DNA of 64,000 nucleotides from Dasyornis broadbenti (taxonomy: Eukaryota > Chordata > Aves > Passeriformes > Dasyornithidae): assembly GCA_013397935.1 (NCBI GenBank), contig VZRN01001099.1:300225-364224 (forward strand), in the 5' to 3' direction. Each line of letters opens with the position of its first letter. Within the stretch, counting starts at the first letter, position 1. Shown here piece after piece: positions 1 through 15,971 of this stretch. Both the position numbers and the translations under genes were made by a program. The notes beneath the pieces were generated by a model that was not told the origin of the DNA, searched no databases, and worked only from the letters and a program-made list of their open reading frames with translations.

Positions 1-683
1 GTGAGTCTAAAACTCTGACCATGCAAGTATCTGTTGCCTGAAGTATGCCAGCCTATAGGCATTGCTCTCTGTTAGTTTTCACTGCAAGTTTTATTGTGTA
101 CTTTTACTTTAGCTTGGATCTCTATATTTCCATATAGTGACTAAAAAGCACCAGGCAGCCCCCAATGTACTATTTTTGATTGCCTAATGATAACTTCCAT
201 TGCTACTCTAACTTTAGCAAAGGTATACTTTTATCAACGTGGTATGCAATTAACACTATGCCTCATTATTTTTAGGCAGTATTTGGATTTTCACTCAAAG
301 CATTACTTCAGTAGTCCTACGTGTCAGTGTTATTTCTCTGATAATGAAGGTGGCCCCATAAAATATTACACAAAAGTAGGGAAGGGCTCGAATCCTTTTT
401 GCTGGAATTATGAAGCTGAGTCAGCTGATGCATTGTGCTGGGAGCTGGTGGCTGTCAACAGCTGTCTTTCATCTACTGGCAATCCCAAATGCACGAATAT
501 CTAAGACGTTCAATTAAGACTAAATAAGGGAACTACTACCTTTTTTAATAGGAAAGAAACAAAACAAACCCACAAATGAACAAACAAACAAACCAACTCC
601 TCACAACCCAAAACCTGAAACCATTTCCCATGACTGCATCATACAAAAGTCCTGGATAGCAGGCAGAACTAATGGATCCTTTC
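1..683. other. Intergenic, no gene seen
   Basis: AT-rich DNA. The longest open stretch (187-504, +) has no recognisable domain and no similarity that I can name. I see no exon with good splice sites and no promoter. Confidence 0.5.
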
Positions 684-1075
684 ATGGTTTAACCCCAGGC
701 AGCAGCCAAACACTGCACAGCTGCTCACTCACAGCTCCACCAGCAGGTATCAGGGAGAGAAATCAGAACAGTAAAAGCTGAGAAACTCATGGGTTGAGAT
801 ACAGTTTAATAGGGAAAGCAAAAGCCACACACACAAACAAAACAAGGAATTAATTCACTGCTTCCCTTGGACATACAGGTGTTCAACCATCTCCAGGAAA
901 GCAGGACCCCATCACATATTACCATTACTTGGGAAGACAAAAAACATCACTCCAAACATCTCCCACTTCTTCCTTCTTCTCTCCACTTTATATACTGAGC
1001 ATGATGTCATACGGCCTGGAATATCCCTTTGGTCAGCTTTGGTCACCTGACTGTGTCTTCTTCCAACTTTGTAGA
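684..1075 (-). mobile_element. Truncated avian ERV LTR fragment (noncoding)
   Basis: The stretch resembles, in reverse orientation, a common avian endogenous-retrovirus LTR. Read on the minus strand it has a TATA-like box (987-994), a TATTAAACT-type poly(A) region near 808-815, and the typical 3' end before a GGGGTTAAACCATG terminus at about 683-697. The 5' part of the LTR (U3 side, beyond about 1075) is missing. No gag, pol or env coding sequence adjoins it, so it is an old solo-LTR remnant. Family assignment is from memory of avian repeats, so subfamily is not given. Confidence 0.6.
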
Positions 1076-2614
1076 CAGAATATACAATGAGAAATTTTTC
1101 TTATAACAATGGAATAAAAATATCAGATTAAATCCCATTAAACTAACCAGATAAAACTACATCCTGAAATGATGAATCAAATAAATTGCAGATATTTTAT
1201 TTTACTGTAATGTGATGTAAGAAATATTTTCCCCTAGCGCACAAGATGATGTTACTTCCAGTAATACAAGCAAGATAAGAAGGTGAGTACTGATAAAGAA
1301 ATTAAACATCATCAGTGAAAATTAAGCTGACATGACAGTAAATGCAATAATAATGACTCAGTCACACTCAAGGCCTACAAAGAGAAATCATACAAGAGCA
1401 GAGCTTGGAGATAATTATATTCACCACTGAAATCAGATGCAGGGAAACTGTAAAATCAGAAGGCCCCAAGTTACTGTACTGATCCATATATACACATGAA
1501 TGCATTTTCTGTTTCCCTCTCGGCAGACAGATTCCACTGTAGTGGGGTAGTATCTGAACATCTTAATCGCATCACTAGATGGATGTCAAGCTTTCATCAA
1601 TAGGCACCACTGATAGGTGCATCGACCCTCCTCTAAAAGCAAACAATATTTGTGAAACAATATTAATAATAAAGGTCTTCATTTTTCAGCAGTTATTTAG
1701 CAAGATAAAAAGAGTTTTCTAGCCTGGACACATATTTCCAACCACAACCACATGATTGACTTTCTTATCATTAGATTTATAGTCTTTATATTAAGTGGGC
1801 TTTGAGTGAGCCAACCACTGATCTTTGACTTTTGAGATATAGGCTATTCATCTTCACTCACTACATAAACTCTCTGGTACCCTGTGCAGTAACTTGACAT
1901 CAACATATTAAAAGAAGGTTATCACAGCTGCCAGTTTGGAAGCACAACTGTGGCTCCATATTAAGCCACCCAATTTTTAAGGTAGCAACATAAAAGTATA
2001 ATGGGCTCTTATAGAGCCTTGCTTGCTCCACATTACTCTGCAGCTGACTATGTCAGATTAAACACCAAGCCCAGTTTGATGCAAACAAGAATGAAACCAA
2101 ACAGCTCCTCTCTAACAAAAACATATCATACATTAGACTTCTCAATAGCATATCAAAGTTCTGGGAACAGATACATTTTAAAGCTTTATGCAATTTGACC
2201 CAGGCACGCCTACAAGATACGAAGGGTGCACTGAGAAAGCCTAAGAATAGGAAATCTAGTTTTCACTGGTACACAAACCTGGAAGTAGTTTTATGAAGAG
2301 ATAAAATCTGTTCATGCACCCATGCATTAGCTCTCCTTTGTAGCTTCAACAGGTGTTCCCCATTTATGTAAGAGAAGCAAATGCTTGCACATGGGCAGAA
2401 TGTGTGATCTTTTTGAGGTGCTCCTTTTATACTCAGGAGTCTGTCTTCAATGACATAGTTGAAACTGCTCATTAACTGATGACTTTCAGGCTTTAACTAA
2501 TGAAGCAGGAAAACTCCAAAAGCCATCCATCATGATAAAGTGGCTAACAACGAAAACAAAGCTCTAAAAGAATCCAGTCCTTTTAGCAGTCATTGAAAGT
2601 ATATCTGCTTCATT
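1076..2614. other. Intergenic, no gene seen
   Basis: AT-rich sequence between two repeat fragments. Short ORFs at 2001-2198 (+) and 2263-2472 (-) show no domain, no codon bias and no splice context. Nothing else is recognisable. Confidence 0.45.
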
Positions 2615-2945
2615 TTACAGAATGTCCTCAGTTGGAAGGGACTCGAAAGTCCAACTTCTGGCCCTGCACAGGACATCCCCAAGAATCACACCATGTGTCT
2701 GAGAGCATTGTCCGAACACTTTTTGAACTCTGTCAGGCTGGTGCTTTCACTTCCCCGAGGAGCCTGTTCCAGTGCCTGACCAACCTCTGGCTGAAGAGCC
2801 TTTTTCTAATATCCAATCTAAATCTCCCTGACACATCTCCAGCCCATTCCCTGGGGTCCTGTCACTGTCACCATAGAGATCAGTGTCTGTCCTTCCGCCT
2901 CCCCTCACGAGGAAGCTGCAGACTGCGATGAGGTTTCACCACCTC
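2615..2945 (-). mobile_element. CR1-type LINE 3' fragment
   Basis: The plus strand shows the reverse complement of the 3' end of a chicken-repeat-1 LINE. It starts with a degenerate AGAATGTCCTCAGTTGGAAG (2620-2639) and continues through the 'TCCAACTTCTGGCCCTGCAC' block near 2650-2669 and 'GAGCCTGTTCCAGTGCCTGA' near 2760-2779. The element is 5'-truncated, as is usual for CR1, and lies on the minus strand. The 112-codon ORF overlapping it on + is an artefact of the repeat. Confidence 0.8.
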
Positions 2946-3435
2946 AGGGACACCTGCCCCACCCTCACAACTTCGTTGCTCGAGAATGAACACATGGGGC
3001 ACTACAAGTAACAGGCGAATGTTAACCAGTAAGTGAATTTATTGGGTAGTCACTATACCTTGGATAGAAGTAACCAGCATTTGCTCTCTACGTAACACTT
3101 GACAACCACTTACTCTTCCATTGAGGCAATAAAGACCTGGTGAACAGGACTAACAGCACTTGCCTGTCTCACAGGGCCAGGACTGCAAAGGCTGTATAGC
3201 TCCGCATACAGCACTCCTGGAGCACCTTCCCAGGGTGCCACGCCCACACGGCAGCGTTTGCCGCTCCCCCACCGCATAGCCGTGAGGCAGCACCAACCAG
3301 CCGCATCCTCACGGGCCGCGCCCAACCCGCCCACACGAGGGCGCCGCGCTGTGCCCAGACCACCCCGCCAGCTGAGCTCGCGGCACTGCGCGGCCCCGCT
3401 GCCTCCCCACGCAGCAGTGAGCGGCATCTCCTCAG

Positions 3436-3723
3436 CCAATAAACGGCCTCTCTGCCTGACAGACAGACGGGCAGGGAGGGAACTGCTGACCAATAGGAGA
3501 GAGGGCAGGAGGGAGGCGGGGAATGCGAGAGCCCAATTGAGAAGCTTTTCGGCCCCGGGAAGGTGGGAACAAGATTAAGGTTCAGTCACAGACGGTGTGC
3601 GTTTCGTCCAATCAGAGCGTCTTCCCTCATGGCACGCCCCGGATTGGTTAACACGTGACCTCCGCATGCCCGTCTCGCCAATAGGAAGGCAACACGGTAT
3701 GACAGACGTTCGGCTCAGCCAAT
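3436..3723 (+). promoter_or_regulatory. Array of seven CCAAT boxes (putative NF-Y sites) upstream of EIF3F
   Basis: CCAAT pentamers occur at 3436-3440, 3490-3494, 3533-3537, 3608-3612, 3678-3682 and 3719-3723, and an inverted copy (ATTGG) at 3643-3647. Four have extended NF-Y-like context (AGCCAATAA, ACCAATAGG, TCCAATCAGAG, GCCAATAGG). Starts at 3608, 3643 and 3678 are exactly 35 bp apart. An E-box, CACGTG followed by AC, lies at 3652-3657. No TATA box is obvious. NF-Y binding is inferred from the motif only. Confidence 0.75.
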
Positions 3724-3746
3724 TACTGTCGGTATGGGGGACCCGC

Positions 3747-3762
3747 CTTCTCTCTCTGCAAA

Positions 3763-3770
<8 letters not shown>
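3747..3770 (+). promoter_or_regulatory. 5'TOP-like initiator and start-codon context of EIF3F
   Basis: A C followed by an uninterrupted pyrimidine run (3747-3757) lies a few bases before the ATG at 3763. This is the layout of a terminal-oligopyrimidine mRNA start with a very short leader. The ATG is embedded in AAAATGGCGGC (3760-3770), which matches the YY1-type element typical of translation-machinery genes. Actual transcription start is inferred. Confidence 0.6.
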
Positions 3771-8201
<4,431 letters not shown>

Positions 8202-8510
8202 AGAAACTTTTGCCACTCTACTCTTAAAAGAGCACAGAGAATGAGCAGATACACTTTTCTGTGGTGTTAGAAATTTCCTTGGACTGTAATTTAATTACCT
8301 ACATGACTTGGTTTACATCATTATTTCCATTGCTCAGAAAAATCCCTAACATGCTTTAGGAAATGAATGGGAACGACTACAGTTAAGTTGAGCCTGATTT
8401 TTAAAATGAAATACGAGAATCTTTTGTCTCCTGGGTTTATCTACTTGTATAACAAAATAGAGCTTTATTGTAAGAATGTATTTGGAATAAAAGTTCCATT
8501 GCAGTGGCAA
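8202..8510 (+). terminator. EIF3F: EIF3F 3' UTR and poly(A) signal
   Basis: A short 3' UTR follows the stop codon. A canonical AATAAA lies at 8486-8491 and cleavage is expected about 15-25 bases later. The end coordinate is approximate. Confidence 0.75.
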
Positions 8511-11500
8511 CAATGGCTTCTGTCCAGAAAAAATGCTTCCTCATTTATTTTGTAATGAATCCACTTCTGAAAGAGGGTGAGGGTGTAACATGGAAAGAAA
8601 GTGGGTGCAAGTCAACTCTAGTTCTGCAGACTTCTTTGCAGGTTTTTTTTCCAACTGTTAAAGTACACTGAAAGTGTGGGGTGTTGTGTTGCATATAATG
8701 TGCTTTACCATGAAAGACTGCAGAATGGTCTTTGGTTTATTAGTGGTGCTGGGTATATCCCTTCAACAATTTACTGACAGACTATGAGACAGTAAATTCA
8801 GTTTATGGTATCATTTCTATGCATCTAATTATTTTCTGATTGTTTGGGAAAGGAAGTCAAGGTCAATAGCATTAGCCCCTCATAAAGGGGGAGTTTAGAG
8901 AATTAAAGCCAGCTATTGAGTTTGTGGTAAAAGGGTTTGAAAAGCAGTTGTGGCTAAACAAGCGTGGTTACTGGAGTTTCCATCTTTGCCAAAGAAGGAA
9001 ATGACAGCAAAATGACAATTCGTTGAATTTGAGGTTAAAATTTGGGTGTTATCAAATAGGAATTTTCTGTTTCATAACCCTGTACTGCTGCTAAAATTAT
9101 GTGAAGAGAAACCCCATTTTCTCCCCAAGACAGGGTTTCATGTTAACTTCGTTTCAGCTGAAAAAGCCAATACAAATATCAGCTGTAACTTTGCAGGGTC
9201 TTTACCAATAACATTACCTTTCAAAGGCTGTCTGCAGTCCAGCTGTACTTAGGTGGTGCTCTGCTTTAAAACAGTTGAAACATCCCTCTTCTACAACCAA
9301 ACGGTTCCCACCTTACCAATGACTGTATCTAGTTTGGTGAATTAATTTGAAATTGGAGTATGCAAAGAATGTTTCCCAAAATAATTTTTCTGGTAAATTG
9401 TCAGATAAATCCAAGAATAAGACTCAGGCTACAAAGCTGTACATCCTGTATTGGTAGTCCTAAACTAGAGCATTCCCCAGTGACTCAGTGCTAAATTCTA
9501 AGTTCTAATTGCAAGGTCAATGTACATGAAAACTGAAGGTACAACAAAGATTCTCATCTCATTGCAAGTGTTATTTGTGAGCATGAAATAAGTATTAGAA
9601 CTCAACTCATTATTAGTCTGAATAAAAATGTTTTTCTTTCTCTTCTTTAAACTTAATATTCTTAACTTCAACCATTTAAAGTTTCAAAATTTTCAAGTCA
9701 AGGTATGTTTTGACATGGATGGAGGAAAAGAGGAAGCAGCAAAGCTGGGTAAGTCTCTCAATTATGGCAAAGAAGTTGCAGGGGAAAAGCATAATATTCT
9801 TTCCCTGATCTCTCCTCTGCAGGAAACTCTTTGCCATTCTCTGTTAGGAAAAGTGAGAAAACATAAAAACAAAGCTATTCAGCTTTTAGAGTGTTAAAGA
9901 TCTATGCTGTTTTATGAGCTGCTGTATACAAAATGCAAAGTTCCAAGAACAATTTGTGATTATTGTGGAATTTGCCAGTTATTGCAAGTACTTGAAGACT
10001 AATGAAGGTATGTGATAACGGGCTGAGGTTATGTCTTCCTAGGTAGAAAGATGCACTGCAAAGCAGAGGTGTCTGAAATGAGCAAAGTCCATGAGTTTAG
10101 GCCTATGCAAGACAGGATAGTGCCAAATGTTTGGAAGTGGAGTAGGGAAAGAGTTTCCTTTCTAAAAATTGTGCCTGGTCCCATCAGTTCTGTCCCTGTG
10201 AATGGACACATAGTGATCCTTACTTTGACTGGAGTTTTGAATGCCAGTTTCATGGAGCTTCAAATTTCAGTAGCCACTCTTAGGAAGAACAACACTGTAA
10301 ACACACATATAATGCTTCATTTTGCTTAATTGTAAAACCTGGGTTGGGCTGTTACCAAGAAGGCATTCCTTCTCTGGAGTTGTAAAATGTGGACAGGAAT
10401 TACTAAAGGTATTCTGTTAGAATTCTTCCACTCTACAGGGATCTGTCAAAAAACTTGAAGTTCAATAGAAAATCTGGTGGGAAAAGCTTGGGAGTCAAGA
10501 AACATCACCAAGGATTTTACGCTTTAACTCTGTATTGATTTGTAAACCGCATGAATTTATTAGGGGACTTTCTCCTTTTTTGTTTGTTAGTTTCTTTAGA
10601 ATGTGTTGCTCCAAATAATTGACAAAGTTAGTTTTACATAGTCAAGATAAATAATTCTCTGATATTCTTCTGTACATTATCTTTAGTCATATTAGTGATC
10701 TCACTAACACAATAAAAAACTTCTATCCTCTCTGACATGTTCAGCATTTTCTTTTCCTACATGACTTCTCTGAATGAGTGTAAATTCCTGGACATTACCG
10801 TATTACATGTTTATTTGTGGCAGTGTGTGTGTTTTCCTTGTAAATACTACGCTTTAAAATACCTTGTTTAAACAACTCTTTCACCAGCTCCCAGCACTCA
10901 AGTATTTAATGGCTCAAATGATGTAAATGATTAAGAATGTTAAAATGTCTAACATCTTCAAGATTTTTTTTTTTGTTTTTTCCTGGCTTAGTGAACTCAT
11001 CTTGGGTTTTTACCTCAGCATGAAGGTCTTGAACGCTTCTTTTCCTCAATATACGTAACGATATTCAGAACAAAGTCTTATATTACAATTGATTCTCTTG
11101 TTGTCTTTTGGTATAACTTGGAGGAATGTATAAAATCCATCCATCTTGTTGCCTTGGGCATTTCTCAGACGTAATTCAGGCACCTTCAACACAGGAACAA
11201 GGTTTAAGCAAAGCACCTCTGGGCAGTACAGAGGCAATAAAACTTTATGGGTTTTGCAATGAGCATGGTGACTTTGGAAAACCTGCAGTTTAATTAGCAT
11301 GCAGACATCATGCCTCACTCTGACATCTTCCCGGCTCAGTAAGACTGCTTGTTCACAACTCTGAAAGTACACATAAAACACGCAAGCACATGAAAGTACG
11401 CTGTGTTTCTTATCAAAATCAATACTTGCAGGATGAACTATGTTATTTTTGACTTATATTTATGAAATGCATTCATAAAAATTCAGGAGAAAGTCATAAT

Positions 11501-13900
11501 GATCCACTGTTTTTTAATGGATAAATCTCAGCAGAAAAAAGTTCTATTTTGTCAGGAATAACAAACCTCATTCTGTTATCTGCAATTTGAAACTTAAATC
11601 CTTACTGCCAGAATGGCAATTTCAATTGGTGATTATTTCCATGTACTGGGATGAAGGTCACTAAATTTGCCTTTTCAGTTGAGTCACTTCAGTTTCTTAG
11701 CAGAACACTTACGTCTGCTGCAAGGAGGAGGTGGTGTTTTGGTGTGTAATTTTGTGACCCTGTGGACATACGCCACCTGTACCTGAAATGCACAGGTTTA
11801 ATCTTAAGGATTAAAAGGTTGATTGTGGAAAATGAGAGACACACTACTCCTCTAGAGCAGTTAAGCAGAACAAGCTGCTGTTCTGTGCTCTGAGGAAGGG
11901 TGAACCTTCAATTTCCACACAATGGAACCAGAGCCCGGTTGCAACTCAGTTGTAAGGGTTGTGTGAAACCCCGATGTTCAGAGCATAGCAGGTGAAGCAT
12001 TGCCATGACTCACTGGGCAGCGACTCCCTTGAGCAGCTAACCAAACACAGGGCTCTTCCTGAAGTGAACTGAACTTGCTCTGCTCCCTGCACACAGGGAA
12101 GGTTAAACTCAACAGCTTACTGGGACTGTGCATTTTAATGACTGCAGTCACAAGGCAGTCCAACAGGAGTATTTTTAGTACATAATGTAGACTTGAACCA
12201 CTGCAGTATCCTGTGGGTTTGTTATACTTTGACCTAGGGTTCAAAGCTTACCAGATCTTCTTTCTTACAAAAAACTTGGGGAAAGTTTTTGTTTTTAATT
12301 TTACTGTATTGGCTGGAGTAGAATATCAAAAGTAATGCTTCATTTTACTTAAGTGGGAAATGATGTTCCAACCACGATACATAGAACAGAGAAGCAGCAA
12401 TGCTTTAGCTACCTATGTTACCAACAATAAATTCCTCTGGAAAAAAAATTTGTTTCAGCTCTTTTGACAGCACCCAGCACGACTATGTAGTTGAGCCAAG
12501 TCACTCCAGACCAGAATTCCATCCAGTATCATGTCTTAGAAGCAGATGCAAGAATATTACAAAACAGAAGCACAGGAGTTTATCTCTCCGCTAAACTTTA
12601 ATTTTCTGATAGCAAAAAGCTGCCTTGACTCTGTATGGGATTTTAGAAGCTTTCCTAGATGTGGAGGATCTAGCTACAGTAACAAGCCAAGGGATTTCCT
12701 TAAATACAGAAAGTGAAATTAGATGACCACAATGGTTCCATTTCATGTTTTAAAAAAGTAATTCCAAACATGCTCATTGATACATAAACATTAAATGCAT
12801 TTAACAGATTCTTCAGACACATGTAATTTTGTTTAAAAAATTCTCTTCTTCCTTCACACTTGTTTTTTAAGTAAATTGTAGTTTTTCTGAATAACTCAAA
12901 TCAAAACAGTCGACTAAATGAAAAAGATAAAGAATTGTGTACTTTATAAATGTACTTGGTTCCCATGGAAACAGGGGTTTACCTATATACCCGTCGTGAA
13001 AGAAATGTGCTTAACAGGTGAAGTAAAGTAGACATAGACACAGAGTGTCAGCTGAAGAGTGCTGTGAGGATTAAATTCTTAAAGCCACTCCTGATGTGTT
13101 CTGGGCAAACAAGAGAGAACAAGCCCTATTTTCCTGGGTAGGTAATGTATTCAATTCTTTATGTGGCTTTAGGTGCTCTTCATTTAAAGTGAGCAAGCAT
13201 GGTAAATTATTACCCACCTATTTTTCTGCTGCCTGCACTTCACGCTGTTTTGCAGACAAATAGAACAGTGGCTGTTATTTCAGCTAGGGCTGAAGTGTTG
13301 CACCAGGTTACAGGAAAGAACCAAAGCTGTTTGCATTGGAATGGTCTCTGAATTGCTAATATGATTGTCATTTAGAAAAGGAGATATTTTGAATAACCTC
13401 AAGTAACTGGTGCATAATATCATAAGTGAATCCTTCATAAATTGTATCATGCTTGTCAGAATGCTTTATGAATAATTACCCATCAGGAAAAAAAAAGGAC
13501 TATGTGTATGTAATGTCTATTCAAAGTATAATATGAATAAACATTACAACAGAGAGAAACAAAACACTAAGCCTCTCCTCATAATTACATACAAATAACT
13601 ATAATTAAGATTTCTTTCTAGAAAAATGTATGTAGTAGTCAGGACAATCTTACCTTTATATCCTCTTGGGACCTAGAGCCTGATCTTCAGTAACTACAGC
13701 AAAAGAAACAACTCTTCCAGCTCCGTGCACTTAGGCCTTTTATATACTTTGCCTGTTACATACAGTACTGGTGACCTGGACGACTTGACTCCCTGACAGC
13801 TACTGAACAATGATCTTGGTCTAGAGACTCGTGTCTTGGATTACAGACTTGATTTAAAACGACATACATTAGGGCTGAACTCCATTGCAGTGGTGCTATA
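8511..13900. other. Intergenic, EIF3F to ANXA7; no gene seen
   Basis: About 5.4 kb of AT-rich DNA. ORFs such as 9628-9897 (+), 10051-10329 (+), 11046-11381 (-) and 11978-12244 (-) lack recognisable domains, splice context or low-complexity constraint. I recognise no repeat family here. Confidence 0.45.
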
Positions 13901-14259
13901 GGGAAACTGCAGTGTGGACTTTTGTCTCCCTTTCCTAGCGGGTGGCAAAGGACTCCCGTGGGATGGCATCGCCTGGCGCTTCCTGTGTGAACGCTTCCCC
14001 TGACACAGCTCCACTGGCGAGTGGCTCTGCATTTGTGGCACTTGCGCCTGTGAACTTACCTCTCGTCCGTCCCGAGGGACAGCTGGGCATCTCACAGCTT
14101 TCCTTTGGCAAGACGGGGCGAATCTGCACAGACAGCAAAGGGTTCTGTGTTGGCAGGGCCGACACTGCCGGCACCGGGTGAGGTGCCCCTGCCCGCGGGT
14201 AGCGCGGCTCGGGGGCCGGGCCGGGGCGGGCTCGGTGCCGGGGGCGGGGCGGCCATCGC

Positions 14260-14328
14260 CGGCCGCACAGGCTCCATTTTGCGGTGTGGCTGCGGAGAGA
14301 GGTCGGAGGTTCCGCAAGTTCCTCTCAG
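14260..14328 (+). other. ANXA7: Putative ANXA7 noncoding exon 1
   Basis: GC-rich transcript-start-like sequence ending in CTCTCAG followed by a strong donor GTGAGG at 14329. Human ANXA7 also begins with a noncoding exon and carries its ATG near the start of exon 2, as seen here at 15915. The 5' boundary is a guess, and a different first exon inside the nearby N gap cannot be excluded. Confidence 0.5.
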
Positions 14329-14588
14329 GTGAGGCGGCTGGGGGGGAGGGAGGAGCCGGCCGGCCGCGACTCGCGTGCCCCTCGCCCCAGCCCGGCCCCG
14401 CCGGCTCTGCTCGCACCGCCCGGGGGCTCGGGCTCAGCCCTGGCTCTACTCGCATATCGCTCGGGGGGCTCGGGCCCAGCCCCGGGACATGGCCGTACTG
14501 GATGGAGCTCCGGGCAGCACCCCCGGAGCAGCGGCCGCCCCCGGCTCGGGGCTCGGCAGGGGGTCGGGCCAGGGGGGGGCCCCCCGCC

Positions 14589-14903
14589 NNNNNNNNNNNN
14601 NNNNNNNNNNNNNNNNNNNNNNNNNNNNNNNNNNNNNNNNNNNNNNNNNNNNNNNNNNNNNNNNNNNNNNNNNNNNNNNNNNNNNNNNNNNNNNNNNNNN
14701 NNNNNNNNNNNNNNNNNNNNNNNNNNNNNNNNNNNNNNNNNNNNNNNNNNNNNNNNNNNNNNNNNNNNNNNNNNNNNNNNNNNNNNNNNNNNNNNNNNNN
14801 NNNNNNNNNNNNNNNNNNNNNNNNNNNNNNNNNNNNNNNNNNNNNNNNNNNNNNNNNNNNNNNNNNNNNNNNNNNNNNNNNNNNNNNNNNNNNNNNNNNN
14901 NNN
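14589..14903. other. Assembly gap (315 N)
   Basis: Run of 315 N in the ANXA7 CpG island, flanked on both sides by very GC-rich sequence. Any alternative first exon or promoter element here is invisible. Confidence 0.99.
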
Positions 14904-15914
14904 AGGGCCAGGCTGGGCCAGGGGTCCTGGCGGGGCTGCGGCGGACCAGCCGCAATCGGGAGGCTTCTCCGTGTTTACCGGCCGAGCTCCCGCCCAACGC
15001 ACCGAGCGCGGCACGCCCGCTGATGCTTCACCGCTGGCCGGCGCCGCGGCTGACTCACACCCGGCCCCCGGCTTAACCCGCACCTTACCCGTCCGGGGCC
15101 AGCGAGGGGAAACTACAGTTTGACGGGAAAATCTGTTGTTGTTTTCGTTATAAAAGTAGTTATGTCAGAGCCGCTGTTAAATTTGAGGATGCTTGTGCCA
15201 AATTTAAAGTCCATTTTTCCCCCTGCCATTAAATGTTTCATAACCTGGCTAATGGTCTCGAATCTCTCTGTCCAACTAGCTGGCAACATGCGCGATGGGA
15301 TGATCTCTGCCCCAACTCCCAAAGTCCCTCTATTAAAAATGTGTCGAAAATAAACAGTTACTGTCAGAAAACACAGAGTTGCTCCACAAATGATAGAATG
15401 CTGAGGGCTTACATCTGTTCTATCAAATTATCATTTTGCATGGGATACATAGGGTACTGCTCTTCTCCCAGGAACTAGCCCTGTGAGCAGAGCAGTGCAG
15501 GATGATGGATACAGGTGCTTGGTGCAGTGCAGGACTGGGGCCTGCACTGTTTCTGTCCTGGCAAAGGGTTCAGCTCCCTCCTGCTGGCACCTCCAGAGTG
15601 TATCCTTTATTTCAGAGCTTTCTAGAGGTTTGAGCCTCTTACCTAAATGTCTGTCTGACCCTAAATTAAGAGTGATAGTTAATTATGAAGTTGAAGATGC
15701 TTCTTTTCTGAATTCTGATTGCTATGGTCAGATATATGAGAGAAAAAAAGGAAAACTTTTATGGGTTAATAGCTGTCAAGTACTCCTGAGCAATTCTAAA
15801 CCTACTAAACATATTATTCAAGTGATTTAACAGGTAACTAGCAATTAATTACCTACTACAAACTCATATATACTGCTTCACAGTGAAAATATGTTTTTCT
15901 TTTTCTTCCCCAGA

Positions 15915-15971
15915 ATGTCATACCCAGGTTATCCCCCTTCTGATGGCTACCCTGCTTTCCCAGGTTATCCT
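15915..15971 (+). CDS. ANXA7: ANXA7 coding exon 1
   Basis: Acceptor CCCCAG ends at 15913, one leader base, then ATG at 15915; donor GTAAGT at 15972. 19 codons, MSYPGYPP...PGYP, phase 0. Confidence 0.95.

Larger units (their letters stand above)
13935..15110. promoter_or_regulatory. CpG island at the ANXA7 5' end
   Basis: GC-rich island interrupted by an N gap. It includes a GC box, GGGGGCGGGG, near 14240-14249, no clear TATA box, and the likely noncoding first exon. It is the only promoter-like region upstream of the ANXA7 start codon on the same strand. ORFs on both strands here are GC artefacts. Confidence 0.75.

Noticed and set aside
2593..2931. 112-codon plus-strand ORF
   Set aside because: It is the antisense translation of a CR1 LINE fragment.
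3110..3578. Overlapping ORFs of 64-127 codons on both strands upstream of EIF3F
   Set aside because: They lie in the CpG island, are rich in Arg/Ala/Gly/Pro as expected for stop-poor GC-rich DNA, and have no domain or splice logic.
9628..9897. 89-codon ORF between EIF3F and ANXA7
   Set aside because: AT-rich start (Phe/Asn/Lys-rich), no domain, no promoter or splice context.
13841..15123. Long ORFs (up to 281 codons) at the ANXA7 CpG island
   Set aside because: They consist mostly of N and of GC-rich low-complexity translation; no conserved protein is recognised.
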